A stretch of DNA of 64,000 bases, taken from contig JACCIC010000053.1 in the NCBI GenBank assembly GCA_018907035.1, forward strand, positions 551,501 through 615,500, read 5' to 3'. The notes under the pieces were generated by a model. It had not been told where the DNA came from and ran no database searches. It saw only the letters and a list, made by a program, of their open reading frames with translations. Positions 12,182 through 25,667 of this stretch are shown piece after piece; position 1 is the first letter of the stretch, and each line of letters opens with the position of its first letter. The stretch comes from Sycobia sp. Sy_11 (lineage: Eukaryota; Arthropoda; Insecta; Hymenoptera; Epichrysomallidae). Both the position numbers and the translations under genes were made by a program.

Positions 12182-15100
12182 ATGGATCCACAGAGGCTCG
12201 TCTTAGAAAAATCTAAATCGTAAAGGATTTGTATTTATTTAATTGCAAATCGATCATGTTAGTAATTATTAACGAAAATTTGGAAAATTGTTGTTTTTTT
12301 CTTACAATAAGGATATAATTTTACCATTATAAATAAACGTGCATGCTAAAATTGATTTCTTTGTGCCTTTATTACTTGTTGGCATGAAAATGAAAATGAA
12401 ATAAAAATTGTCAATTGGACGCCGAATAATTAAAATTATCAATTTCTTGCTGTATTTCTGCTCCACGATCTAACTTATTGTTAAAGTAACTTTGTTTTTT
12501 TTTTTTTTGGAACAGGAATAACTGCATAACTTGCCTCTTTGGACTGGTCGCAGTCATGATCTCCGCAGCATCGGCCATCCCATCCACAAAACTCTCTTCC
12601 GGCAATGAAATTCCGGTTGTTGGACTGGGAACGTGGCAGGTAAACGTCGAGGCTATACATCATTTTTCAATATTATCGATGGGGCGCGGGCGTAACGCGA
12701 CCAATGTAATTACTTCCTTATTTATATATATATATATTTTTTTTTTCGCCACAATCGCAGCTGGAACCGAAGGACGCGGATCGAGCGGTCGCGGCTGCCC
12801 TCGAGAACGGCTACACTCACATCGACACGGCTTTCATTTACCAGAACGAGGAGGCTATCGGCCGAAGCTTGAAGAGATGGTTCGACAGGGGCGGCAAGCG
12901 GGAGAATCTGTTTATTACTACCAAGGTAATGGCGAGCTTCGATTTTGCTTGCACGATAACGAACTGCGTACGTTGCGCTTAGTCTTTGTTTATTTCTTCC
13001 TTTTTTTTTTTTTTTCATTCGCTTCGTCCCGTCGCAGCTGCCGTTCTTCGGCAACAGAGCGTCCGACGTCGAATTGTATCTGAGCCTCTCGCTGGAGCGA
13101 CTTGGCTTGCGGTACGTCGACTTGTATCTGATACACGATGCCTTCGGCACACTGAGGGACGAGAACGAGCACGGCCCAGCGACGAGCGAGGACGGCAGTC
13201 TGGTTCTAGATCCGCACACGGATCATATCGCGTTGTGGAAGGTGACGTTTGTCGCTTAATTACACTGCGGCTATAATGTTACTTATATCTTATGTTAATG
13301 TATTATCTGCATGCAGGCGATGGAGGCTCAAGTCAGATTGGGAAGGACGAAGGCCATTGGTATCTGCAATTTTAACGAAACGCAAATATTAAATATAATC
13401 AACGCCGCGGAAATTCAACCGAGCAATTTACAGGTATTAACGAAAACAATTGTGTTTGTTGTTGTTGTTCTTTTTTTTTCATAAAGTATAAAATCTCGCG
13501 TTCTAAAGAATTTCAAAATTGAAAAGTTATAAATGTGTTTTAGAAATATTATATTAGGTTTCGGGATATTCCTAACGGTTATTCAATATGAATTTCATTC
13601 AACTTTTTGATTTACATAAAAAATAAACTGCACCTTTAAAATATAAGATTTTCGTGCACAATTGTACACGAATGATATTTTATAAAATTTTCTAACACAC
13701 AGATGAAAAACCATTTGTAAGAGAAATATTTCAATTCGTATATTAAATAAGCACAGCAATAGTTTTTATTTAAAAAATCTGATAAATAACAAGTTTATTA
13801 TAAAAAAACTAACTATATATAAATTGGTAACTATATAAAAATTGCTATCCAAACTGGAATATTACAACGTTTCCTGATAATTAATTTCCTGATGATTAAT
13901 AGGCAATTACAAACTCCAAAATAGCATGAACAAATGGAATTTTCAGACGATAATTTGGCCAATTTTATGAAAGTTCTGAAATTTACCAAAATATAGGCCT
14001 ATAATTACCGAGCAATCAATGTCATAGATAAACTGAAGCCGCAAAAAATATTATCCCTTCTTTTATCCCAGGTTCTTATTTACTGTCAAATATATCATAT
14101 GTGCTAATTAGGAATTTGAATAAAAGAATTCCAAATCAAGTCAATGGACATCGATCATTAGAGGCTGTCAAAATTATCGAAAAATCTTAAAAATCAAGCC
14201 GTTTAGCGCACTTTTTTATTTATCTAATAACTTAATTAAAGATCGAACTACAAGCGTACAATCAGCAAAGGCCACTTCGTGAACTATGCGCCAGGCACAA
14301 CATCAGCGTCACGGGCTACAGTACTCTGGGATCCCCCGGTTCGGATCCCACAATGAAGACAGGGGACAGCTTGAATTTGCCAAAATTATTGGAGCATCCG
14401 ACAGTCCGGAAAATTGCCGAAAATCACAATAAGTCATCGGCCCAGGTGCTGCTGCGGCACGCCGTTCAAGGCGGCGTCATTGTCATACCTAAGAGCACGC
14501 ACGCGGAGAGGATCAAAGCCAACATTGACATTTTCGACTTCGAACTGACCGAGGACGAGGCGAAGGAATTGAACGATTTGGACGAGGGGGAGAAGGGAAG
14601 ATTATTTGACTGGTCAATATTTAAAGGGTAAGCATCGACTGCGTTGACGATTGTGTACATAGACGAAGCCTTCTCGTAAGTTCGTTAATGAAGAAAATTA
14701 GCGTTCTTTTATTATTACGCGTTACGAAAGTTACAGCGCGGCAAGAATTGGTAATTAAATAAGTAACTAACTAACTAGTAGCATTAAATGCCTAAAATTT
14801 TAGCCGTCGTTCTAAAAAGTTATTTATCTCCGCTTTGATGGAAATTTGGTATATTTATGTTCTTTTTTTTTTGTAGATCTTAGCAAATAAAAGAATCTAT
14901 GCTTCATGTACATTTTTCTCCAGAACTTTATATTTTCCGCGAAAATTGAAATGAAATATAGATCCGAGGGCCGTAAAATTATTATTATCGTTTATCACTG
15001 ATCGCGAAAACCGTGTAGGTTCTGGAATCAAACATATATGGGCCATAAAATATGTGTATTTTGGTAAGATCCATACTTTGATGTAAAACATTTTTTTTTA

Positions 15101-16863
15101 TATATGGTTTTTGTAATTTTTTTTTTGTTTGAACGGTCTCGTAATCCCTATACCAATGAAACATAGATTTATACAAAATTCCAAGACAATCGAAGGTAAG
15201 AACAAATTTAAATGTTTCCAGAGATACCGCTAATCTAATAAATAATATATTTCAATCCTTGTGCTTATAAAGTCCTTGATATCTAAAAAGCTTTTTTATT
15301 ATTAATTTTTTTTAATAACTTTTTTTTTTAGAAAAAGTGACTATTGGCTTATAAGGATTAACGTGATTATTGCAAACAATTATTCAGAGCCAGGTACTTT
15401 CCTGGATTATTGAAAACTTTTGGCGCTCATTTTATGTCCAAAGCACACTTCTGAAAACAAAGCTTTTTGTATTAGTTCGATATATACATATATAAAGAAG
15501 AAAAGAAGAAAAGACAGTATTATTTCTCGTCGCCCGCATATTTTATGTTTTCCCTTCGTTCGAACAGCGATCGTTCGTTTATCTTTCGAACCAATTTTGT
15601 TCTCATCATAATAGACCGATTAACTTTAGTTTGAAAAGCATGATAATCGATGATGTAATAAATTATCTTAATATTACAAGAACTATAAAAATTCTATATT
15701 TAAATTGTGTAAAAAACATTTTATGCTCAGTTTTTTGTTGTGAATCATATATAAAGTGTTCTCATAAAAAAATCTATTACTTTGAGATTATCTTTTTTGC
15801 CTTTAACTTTACATTTAATTTAAAATTTATCTAAATTTAAAATTTATTTGTAAGGCAACTGCAACTGAATCTTTTGAATGAGAATACTTCTATACTCTTA
15901 TATGGTTCATATTGCTAAGTAAAAGCAATTTGTTTTTCTTTAACTAATTCCTGTTATTAATTATTTTAAAATCACTAAAGTAAGTTAATTATTATTTAAT
16001 TCGTATTGTAGAAAACGTGAATATGATTTGAATCTAAATTTTGTTTTATTTCAAAAAAATTTTTTTGGCCCTTCTTTTTACAATATTTTGTACAATCATA
16101 CAAATATTCAACTAAAATTTGTAAGGGAATGTCTACATCAATGTTAGTTTTTTGAAAAATTTATTTTTTTAAATATTTTTCAAACTATCCTTCTTGAATA
16201 TTTCTTCAAAAGTTCAAGATATAATATTGAGTAGTTTAATAATAGAAATTTTAGTAAAGTTTTCAACATGATTGTCTGAAAAATGTATTTCGTTTAAATT
16301 ACTTTAAGATGAAAATCCAAAAGGTAATTTATGAGATATTTTTTGATCAGAAAAAATATCGATTCTACATTAAACAATTTTGAAACGCTTCTTTTCTGTC
16401 AATTATAATTATTAAACAAATCTCGTGATTATATGTAGATACGTGAATGTCATTAATTTAATAGAACATATTTTTTAATTTTTATTTCAAGCTCTATGAG
16501 AGCCCTGTGGAATTTCTTATAAGTGGTTTTTTCGGGTTAAGAAAAATGTATTCTCGCAATTTTGAAACAAAGAAAAAGTAATTTCGAAATAAATTGATAT
16601 AGAAGTATGCGTGAAAAGTTCATTTGCGCTAGATTTGGAGAAAATAAAAAGATCATATGTATATATTTATACGTAAAATGAGATTTACTTTAAATATAAA
16701 TTAGTCATTTGTATAATACATCTTAGCTTGAAAATTACCAGTACATTACTAGTTTTTGAAAAAATTCTAAAAAATTATGCTTTCTTCAGAATTCATGAAA
16801 TTATCCAAATAATAAAAAATTTATATAGTAAATTTCAGAATTATTACTTTCACAAAATTTTCC

Positions 16864-16922
<59 letters not shown>

Positions 16923-17022
16923 ATGTACGAATATTTAATAATTATTAATAATTTCTGTATATTTTTTCAGTGTTGAAAAACATCCGGAATATCCTTTCAG
17001 CAGAACGTTGAAGAAATTATAG
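12182..17022 (+). CDS. Secreted-type aldo-keto reductase AKR-b, 7 exons
   Basis: Exons 12182..12195, 12516..12639, 12761..12925, 13038..13241, 13317..13433, 14242..14627 and 16971..17022 give 353 aa. A hydrophobic stretch (CLFGLVAVMISAASA) forms a predicted signal peptide, followed by the AKR barrel: GLGTWQ, Asp and Tyr in HIDTAFIYQNEEAIG, Lys in LFITTK, His in YLIHDAFG, and IPKSTHAERI. Exon 1 is only 14 nt (MDPQ plus AG) and needs a GC donor at 12196; the next exon demands that phase. If the GC donor is not used, translation could begin at ATG 12556 with no full signal peptide. Two residues differ from the family: ICNFN for the usual SNFN, and Gln for His after the sheet residue Glu (ELQAY). 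Exons 3-5 are clearly GC3-rich compared with AKR-a. Substrate unknown. Confidence 0.85.
13434..14241. other. Intron of AKR-b between exons 5 and 6
   Basis: An 808-bp AT-rich intron; nothing recognised. Confidence 0.7.
14628..16970. other. Last intron of AKR-b
   Basis: A 2.3-kb AT-rich intron with an (AT)n tract at 16872-16919 about 50 bp before the acceptor. No transposon or gene recognised. Confidence 0.6.
16872..16919. repeat. (AT)n microsatellite
   Basis: About 24 AT units shortly before the last AKR-b exon. Confidence 0.95.
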
Positions 17023-17604
17023 TTAATAATGTACAACATTTGAGTTTTGAGGAACATAAGGAAGGTGTTTCTCTACGAGTCAATAATTTATACAGAAAAT
17101 ATAAATATTTTATTTGCGATGATGTTAAAACTTTAAGGAAAAATCTTACTACTCAAGGTTGTAATCATTTATTATTAATTGTATTTGTTTTTTTAATTGA
17201 ATTTGTATTACAACAATTATCCTTAAAAATAAAAATGATTTTTTTTTCATAATATTCGATATGTGGCAGTATCACTTATTTTTCATCACGAATAGATGTT
17301 GTGTTAGCGTCAACAGTTAAAATCTGCTGTCAATATTAATTTCGTAATTCTTATAATTTAGTATAGAGTGGTTTTTTACTGTAGTATAGTGATTTTAAAA
17401 CTAAAGCATTGTCTATGTAAAATAATAATTTTTCTTTAAATATAATATCTTTAAAATTTTATTAAAATAATTTTTGATGAGCTAAAAATCAACTATGTTT
17501 TTGTTAGTATGAGTGTTCATTTGATATTAAGAACCACAACATTATATGTTGTAATTATCATTGTCATTTCGAGGCTAAAATCGTCTAACATATATATATT
17601 TAAA

Positions 17605-18488
17605 AAAAGCTGTAAGAGCGTCAAAGACGAAGCGTGGAGCGGAAGGCCAATTCAAGTGTGAACCGACGCGAATGCGCAGAGCGTCCGCGCCCTTGTTCGT
17701 TAAGACCGGCGACTAACCATTCGAATGTTGGCTGATGAGTTGAATATTAACCAGGAAACAGTTAGAAAGATTTTAACCGAAGATTTCGACATGAAAAAGC
17801 TGTGCGCGACGATCGTACCGAAGAACCTTTCAGATAAGCAAAAAGCCCACCGAATGAACATCGCTCAAGATTGTCTCGGGCAGGTTGAAAAGTGATCCCA
17901 CTCTTCTCGATTGTGTTTTTACTGGTGATAAAAATTGGTTCTTTCAATATGACCCCGAAACTAATGGACAAAGCCAACAGTGGCTGTCCCCTGGAGCGCC
18001 AAGACCAAAGAAGGCGAGAATGAGCAAGTCCACAGTGAAAACCATGTTCATTTGCTTCTTCGACAGCAAAAGGGTGGTTCACAAAGAGTTTGTACCGCCT
18101 GGATAAACCGTAAATCAAGTATTCTACCGCGATATACTCGAAAAATTAGGAAAAAGGATGTTCAGAGTGCGTTCAGAGATCGCGAAGATCTGGGTTCTGT
18201 ATCACGACAATGCTCCTAGTCAGAGTGCGTTCAGAGTCTCTCAGTTTTTGGCGTTTTCTCTCATTGATGCGCACTTTGGACATGTTCAAAAAGTGCGAGA
18301 AATTGTGGATGATTGGATGTCCTAGAAACTGCCATCATTCTTTCGCCACGGTATCGCCATATTGCTAGAAAGATGGGAAAAAATAATAGAAAATGACGGA
18401 AAATATTTTAATTAAGCTAACGTGTATCCATTTTCCATGATACATGTCCTTTTTCCGCTAAAAAAGGTTGGAAACTAAGTTTGCTTAA
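17605..18488 (+). mobile_element. Chimeric mariner relic
   Basis: Frameshifted mariner (DD34D) transposase. It starts at SVKDEAWSGRPIQV, passes through the catalytic-region block VFTGDKNWFFQYDPE and SPGAPRPKKARMSK, and reaches a YHDNAPSQSAFRVSQFLA block. That part matches the 40.3-41.5 kb element. From about 18235 on it switches to IDAHFGHVQKVREIVDDW, then a tail and end (GGTTGGAAACTAAGTTT) that match the 58.9-60.2 kb element. There is no left TIR and only part of a right TIR, so it cannot be active. Confidence 0.75.
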
Positions 18489-20010
18489 TTTTGGACGATC
18501 GTGATGAAGAGTTAATACAGCCTAATCGGCGCAAGATTTTAATTTCATACTCGCAATTACAGTACCCAAGAAATGATCTCGATTAGCGGTTGAACACACA
18601 AAGTGAAAATAATGCAAGTGCGAAAGTTTGATTTGTCTGCCCCACGAATACAAGCCAAGGGAGAAAAGTAGAGGACTTGCGCCCGACGCGAGACCCGTGG
18701 CCGTCAGCCAGCGTGGAGAAGATGTCCCACGTTCCCCACACCAACGAACTCGAAATACAGTAAAGCTCGACATTCTGACCTGTCCGAAAATTCTGAAGAT
18801 GAGCGGCGCCCCGTTAAAGACCAGCAGGCTCTACTATCCCGACCAAAATCGAACGAATCTTGATTCTGGTTTCTCGGCGCTCTATCAAAGACCAGCGGTT
18901 TGTATAAATTATTCGCCATTATTTTCTGGTGAGACAAGATCCTGATTGCCGGCTTTACTATTTCTAAGAGACTCGATTCTGAATTCGCAGCGCTCCGTTA
19001 AAGCCCCGCTGTCTTAGTTCTAATCGCGAACGAAGTGAAGATCCTGGTGGCGTGGCGATCCATCAAAGAAGAGCAGCTTTCGTTCGTTCCCAAATTCTCT
19101 CTAGCCCCTAATATATATACACATATAAAGTGCGCGAGAATATTATAATAAGTGCATATAGATATAACTTTGTAAAGTAATGTTAAAGGTTAGAAGCGTG
19201 TGGAATACAACTTTAATTTAAGAAAATATTGTATAAATTAACGTAAGCATCTATCTTGTTTGTTGCAGATCTGAAGGCACAAGCGATATGTAAACTATTG
19301 CATTGCTTTTATTAAAATATGTTTTAGTGTTATTTTCTTATAAATACAACTGATTTCGGTTATTTTCCCCCGATTTTACCGTAAAACTACCTTTCCTTTC
19401 AAACTTATCCTGACACTATCTCGAAAGCTATCCCGAGGGGAAAAACGAAATATTACCATTTATTAATTAAATTTTATATTTATTTTTAGGCTTTATTTTT
19501 GTGGTTTTATCTGTTTAACAAAATGACATAGTCTGCTTACTTCATAACAGAGAGTTTTACGCACATATTAAGATTACCGATACGGCTGCGTGGTCGACGC
19601 TTATAGCCGCTATTGCGGGGGTGCGCACGCTTTCCATGGGTTCGATGGATCTTGCGTGTTCCTCATTACATCGCGATTTTCCGAAGAAACTGTCGTTCCC
19701 AATAATATCTCAAATAGCAAAAAATGTACTAGTAGTAGTATTCCTGAGAATTTCATTATACCTGCCGCGGATCATTAAATTAGCTGATAAAAAATTTCAT
19801 CTCCCTGCGTCACTCGACTTGTGACTTGTTCATCGGCGCTGGTGCCACCTAATCGCTTTTCTCCGTAGGACAGAAGAAATTGTCGCGAAATGCGTCTGAT
19901 ATCTTTGCCTCGAAAACGCGGTTAAGATGAAGTGGTTACTGGTGACTTTTATAATAAAATTATCGAATAAATATTTCGAAAATTCATAATATTGGTTCAG
20001 ATCGCAGTAT
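18489..20010. other. Spacer with degenerate repeats, possible LTR debris
   Basis: About 1.5 kb. Positions 18780-19090 hold four diverged copies of a unit with the core GATTCTG...CGGCGCTCC..TTAAAGACCAGC. The region then has AT-rich sequence with TATA-like and poly-A-like motifs that could be LTR debris belonging to the BEL/Pao relic downstream. No coding gene recognised. Confidence 0.45.
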
Positions 20011-21250
20011 ACTGTCAGAGGATAACGAATGCGAGGCTCACTCTGATATACAAGAACAAGCTACTCGTTGCTTCACAGAGGAATTGATTTTTCCGTACCT
20101 TTGTTGGACAATGGAAAAAAAACTTCGCAACCGCAGCATCATCAAAGTGTATAATTGTATGATCATTTGCACGTGTGCCAAAGCAATTCAGTTTGAAATA
20201 GTAGGCGAGCTTCCTACGAATATGTATCTTGTGGCGTTCAACCGATTCATCGCGCGTAGGGGGATGCCGTCTCAAGTATAATCTGACAATGATGCAAATT
20301 ATGTAGGCGCAAATAAAAGATTGCGTGAATTTATTGAAGTCGAATTATAAATTGTACTTATGTCGACTATTGTGAAATAAATTACTAAATATTTTTATCA
20401 GACTTGCAAATAAATTGGACACAACTTATTATGCTTTATTACTATAGAATAACGTATTAACATGAAATTTTGTTTTACATTCTAAGTCAAATGGATTGAG
20501 GATGGGATATATATAGTAATAGCATGCTAGGTTTTTATTTTAGTTTAGTCCTTGAAGATGAACCGTAGCGGTTGGAAACGTTGGACATTTAAGGAAAAAT
20601 TAAATTTAACGGTAGTGGGAGCGGCCAGGTTGTCCGTTGCTAACATAGAATACAGATTATTTTATTTTTTCAGAATTTTAATTTTATTTTTTTAGTAGTA
20701 ATTTCCATTTCAGATTCTACGGGGGTAATTATAAACAAAAACAGTCTGACTGTGATTATATTAGTATAGTGTATTATTGAATAAATACTTCAAGACCGAT
20801 ACAAAACAAATATTTATAATGCTTTAATTCGCAACGGTCGACATAAGTGCAATTTATAAAATAATTATAGTTTAATGATTCATAAAAATATAAAAAAAAA
20901 GATAATTACTTTACGTACTCGTATTTAATTAATTTCACCAAGATTTTTCCTTATGCAACTTTAAAGAAACTCATAGTATATAATTGCATAAAGAATGAAC
21001 GACCAACGAAAATATTTATTAATTTATGAAAGTTGGACGACATCTTCCATTCAACCAACGATTGTACAGTTTAAAATGGAATTACTTGGAACGCCATTTG
21101 GAAAGAGCAGTTCGAAATTCCTTATTCATTTCCGAAGAATTAAACACTATTGCGTTGGAGATAGAAGCGATGTCGAATTTTAAGCCGATATGTCTTATTT
21201 CGTCGCATTCGTTAGTGTTAACCCTTTACTATGATTCTAGGAACTAAATA
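20010..21250 (+). mobile_element. BEL/Pao-type retrotransposon integrase relic
   Basis: At 20084-20340 the + strand encodes VYNCMIICTCAKAIQFEIV...FIARRGMPSQV, then a stop, SDND and GANKRLREFIE. This is the integrase catalytic core, with the SDN Asp. At about 21050-21230 it continues with HLERAVRNSLFISEELNTIA...IEAMSNFKPIC, the HFGGLWE/EELNT/NSRPLCP-like region that follows in Pao/BEL polyproteins. Stops and frameshifts show it is dead. The two parts are separated by an inserted long-inverted-repeat element. Confidence 0.75.
20340..20970 (+). repeat. Long-inverted-repeat element, copy 1, nested in BEL/Pao
   Basis: The left arm, CTTATGTCGACTATTG (20357-20372), recurs inverted near 20832-20847 as CAACGGTCGACATAAG, with matching flanks of roughly 70 bp. 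The body shares long stretches with the reverse complement of 47.88-48.34 kb, including the hairpin-like GATGAACCGTAGCGGTT followed by GGAAACGTT. It interrupts the integrase relic. No coding potential; it looks like a non-autonomous element. Confidence 0.6.
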
Positions 21251-24200
21251 TTTATTTGTTCCAGATAATCCGGCTTTCATTATCGCGTTTATAATTAACA
21301 AAGCACGACGGGATTTCCGCAAACGTTGGTACATCGAATATCTCATTGATTGATATCGTAAAAACGGCAGAAATTGATTAAAGGCGACGCAGATTTGCAA
21401 TTGAACACCGTCATCGTCACAATTAAGAGGATCAGTTCATCGTGCGCGTAGTCGGCGTCACGACCTAAAAGGGTCTTCAAGCGGAAGACGATCGCTTTAT
21501 GTTCAATTGTATAACGCAAGAACATATTTTGTTGAAGAATTAATAGAAAAAGTTTTGTTCTTCTCCTGTATTTGCGTTGATTTCTCTGGACCGCGTTTAG
21601 TCCGTTTATTAGAAATACGTCTGAAAATTACATTAAAAATATGTGTATTCAGTCCGTTGGCCAATGTGCGTAGTTTAGCTGAATCAATGTTTATTGTAAT
21701 ATTAACGCACTAGCCTATTCCATACGAATACCTTATCTGTCGTTCTAAAGACTCACAATGGAGGGAGTTTGATCAATCGCGCGCGAATTATTAGTTTTGC
21801 AAGATTCAGAATCTGGATTAAAATTACTCCAATAGCTTATTCATAATTCATTGCAATAGTCGACGTTTCGTATGCGCGACAGTTGCATTTCTATATTATC
21901 GTTTATGAGGCGCTGCGCTCGTTTATAAGGACTTGTGCCGTTCTTTTTTTTTTTGCGCGCGCGCGCGCGAATTCCTCGTAGTTGTATTTCTGTATTCGTA
22001 AGATTGATGAAGCGGGATAAAGTTTTATGCCCTGCCGGGCTTTTACTCAACGGACTCAATGATAAATCATTTTTTTATATGTGCGGCTCAAATCAAGCGT
22101 TTTACTTACAAATTTCCTTTTCGAAATGCTATTTAGAGAAGAAAACAACTAAAATAAAGCAAACGTTCGGGGGGGTGAATTTGAACGGACCGGCGTGCCT
22201 TATACGTAAAACATTTCATATAAAAGCATAAAATACATAATATTGCATTCACCTAATAACCCAACATACGTTTTAAAAAATTACATTTTTTATAGGCTGC
22301 ACTTTTTTGTTGTTGGAAAATTAACTTCGCCAGGCATAGCGGCTAGTACACGAGACAAGTCTTTTATGTAAATTACATTTTTCATTAACTGTCGTCGCGT
22401 TACTCCAAAAACAGAATTGTTTATTCGCATTCTTCTGTTGTAATACCCGCATTTATTGTTACTTTGTCCAAGGATTCAGTTGTAATTTACTTAATTTAAT
22501 CACGAGTAATTGTAAAAATATTTTTTTATTTTATAAATAGCTTTCCTTTAACTTTCTTAAACTTTTCTTAAATTTTTTCATCATTAGTTGTCGAAATATT
22601 CAGCTCTTCGACACGATCCTTAAAATGAGCATTATCTTCGTGAACGATATACATATTAACAGATTCGTATAACTGTAGTTCTCAGCACGGGAGCAACGTC
22701 TTCAAATACGTAAAATTATCTATTTTTTTGTTTTTTTTTATGAATTTTCCGCATACCCGTTTTCGGAATTATATCCGAAAGAACTTTCCCGGACCTGGAA
22801 TTCGCCGAGGCTCGTGTCGTTTTTTACAAAATAGCTGTTCCGAAATTTACCTTCGATATTGTTTGAACACGCGATATTGTCCATCAGCTGATGAGCAACC
22901 TAATTAATGGATCATATTGGCGGAATCTCACGGCCTTGTCTCAACTAAAATCTTGGCTGAAAAATCGCGCATTTAAAGTATTCTTTTATACGACGTCTAA
23001 TAGATAGAAATATTACTATATAATAAACAAAGAAACTTTCAAGCATCGGATAAGTTGCCTTTTCTAAAAATCATGATAATTATACGCAAGGAAACTGATT
23101 AACTTGTTTTTCTTTTATCCTCGTGAAATCAGAGAATTTTATAGGCATGGATAGAGAGAATTGCAACTAACTGAAATTAGTTAGGCATTTAATTTATTTC
23201 GGATTTTTTACTTGTAGTTCATATGCGAGCTCATGCGATCTTCTTCAGATTTTTGTATTTTTCCAATCATCAGATGTTAGCCGACTTGCACGAAGCGATT
23301 ATCAAGGGTTGAAAGGGGTCTATTTAATATTAAAGTTTTTGCATATGGAAAAGTTAGAAGCCACACATACAAGAAGTAAGTTACAAATACAAATTACTAG
23401 CGATTTGAAAAGCATTACATTTTAATAAAATCGTAGCAACTTATAGATCGTATAGACAATAACTTTAAAAATAATTTCTATTATATAATTCATAGCAAGT
23501 CAAGTACTTAAAATGGATAAAAGATCGATATAATTTAAAAGTTAAATACAATGATCAATTTTACAGCGAATCGGGTAACACGCTGAAAACAATGATAATA
23601 TATTCAATAATTACAGATTCAAAAACTTCATATGCCTACTTACTATCCGTATTCATTTCATGGGGTAATTTTTGTACTAGAAATTCTAATTAAACGTTGC
23701 TCCGATTAGCTTGAAATTTACAGCGATTATGAATTTTCCGTGCGACGCGCACTTGGAAGTAACAAGAGAGCTTGCAACCTGAATTTATATATCTCATCGT
23801 CGCAGTATTTGTGCCCACTCGCTTTTTTTTTTTGCGCGGAGACCATTATGACCATTTCTATCGACGCTGCCTTCATGAAATCGGAAACTATATCTATAAT
23901 CAGACGAGTCTCGAGAGATCGATGTGAAGATAAAATGGAGGTAGAAATAAAAAGAGGTAGATGGAAGTTTTTTATTCTGATGTTTTTAGCTTTTTAAAAT
24001 TTACTTATTCCTTTTCTATTATGATTTTGTATATAGTAATCGAATACTTGACCCCATTTGAATCGTTTAATACATTTATTATTGTATGACTGTGCTGTGT
24101 GATATCTTTTCACTTATAAAACAATCTATAAGATCATAAATTGTTGTTTACAATTTGGAATTTTAGAATTGATACCTATTATTTTTTCACTATGTTGTAG

Positions 24201-25532
24201 ATAAACTTATTAAATATACCTATAAAATGACATTAATGATAATAATTTATCTAATTACATGGCAATTTCGTTTAATTAATGTTGAAACAGTAGAATATAA
24301 TCCAATAAAGATGAACTGACTGTGGCTGCATACGTAATTATTTTCTAAAGAAGCCTCAGTTCAGTGAACTGACATGATTTAATTTTATTTTATTTCTGAC
24401 TTATGACACACTTTATTGAGGCGAGGCTTCGCTTTGGATAATAAAAATTAAAATTATACAGTCAAAATTAATTTATCTTTAATTTATTGGATTGAGCTAT
24501 TTAATCATATTAATTAAGAGAAATTTCTATATACTTCGATAAATTGTCGTTGTTAATTTAATTTTTTTCGGTAGATCTTAGAATTGTATGACGTTACGAA
24601 ATTATTATTGATTTTATAATCTTATATATCGTTTTATGAGTGATAAGATATTAGTTTAATCATACAATAAAGAATGCATCGAACGTGTCGAAGAGGGTCA
24701 AGTATTCGATTACCATATAAAAAAATCGAAGAAAATTAAAAATTTCATTTCATACACTATTTTTGTTAACAATGAATGTAAACAAGCTCCATTTGAATAA
24801 AAAATTAAGGTAAAGAACAGTGACTGTTTACCCGGCAAATGCAGTCTCCCATTTTTTTAATTAATGCGATTTTGAAAGCGCGCATCAGGCAGCAAAATCA
24901 TTAGTGTAATCACAAAATATCAGTCCGCTATTGTCAATGCAATTCGAAAATGACGAACATCTATTAAAGTGTCCTCTGTGGATCTCGGCGGCAAGAAATG
25001 GATTTTAGCATTAAAAAAAAAAGAAATAACTAATAGAGGAAGTCTTGCTTGTGTACGAGGTGGAAACGCTTGTTTTCGAAGCCTGACGATAATTTGTATT
25101 TTTTTTTTTTTTTTTTTTTTTCATAAATTATCCACACGTTCTGTAAACGTATTCGAAAGCATGATGGAACGGCGTGAGCGCGAGAAGATGAAAAAAAAAA
25201 AAAAGTTAACCGTATAAGATCTAAGTGAGGCGATTATTCGTAACATCGCATATAATAGTCGTTTGCATGTATAATGGAATTTACTGGTAGCGTCAGAATA
25301 AAAGGAAATACTGCATATTACAATTATTCAGCCTGGTTTCGATTTGTATAAACATCAATAACTGTGTGTGTGTATATAAGATATTACGTCAATATATTCA
25401 TCTCGATAAAGATATTTAATTTTATAAAAGCTTTATTTATATTCTAAACATTGTTTTCAATGACCACCTTAGGTAGTAGTAAATGTTTCTGCGCGAAATG
25501 AAGAATGGCGAAAGAAGAAGTCCGTGAAATCC

Positions 25533-25567
<35 letters not shown>

Positions 25568-25667
25568 AGAGAGGCTGCGGCACGAAACCGGCAACTAAAG
25601 CTGCAATTCCATTTCCTCTCGGCGCATAAACGTTGAGCAACGGCTGTTTACCATAATCATATAGTTA
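21251..25667. other. Spacer between BEL/Pao relic and AKR-c
   Basis: About 4.4 kb of AT-rich DNA. I see poly-T/poly-A runs (25108-25131; 25537-25566 has 30 A), a short CG-alternating tract at 21955-21970 and an (ATT)n run just downstream at about 25790. No gene or complete transposon recognised. Confidence 0.55.
25537..25566. repeat. Poly(A) run
   Basis: Thirty A in a row; could be a retroposon tail, but no element was recognised to its left. Confidence 0.9.

Noticed and set aside
12722..13276. Long open frames on both strands over AKR-b exons
   Set aside because: Shadow frames of GC3-rich AKR exons 3-4; the true frame is fixed by the AKR motifs and intron phases.
17040..17252. 70-codon open frame after AKR-b
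   Set aside because: It begins in the AKR-b 3' UTR and has no recognisable features.
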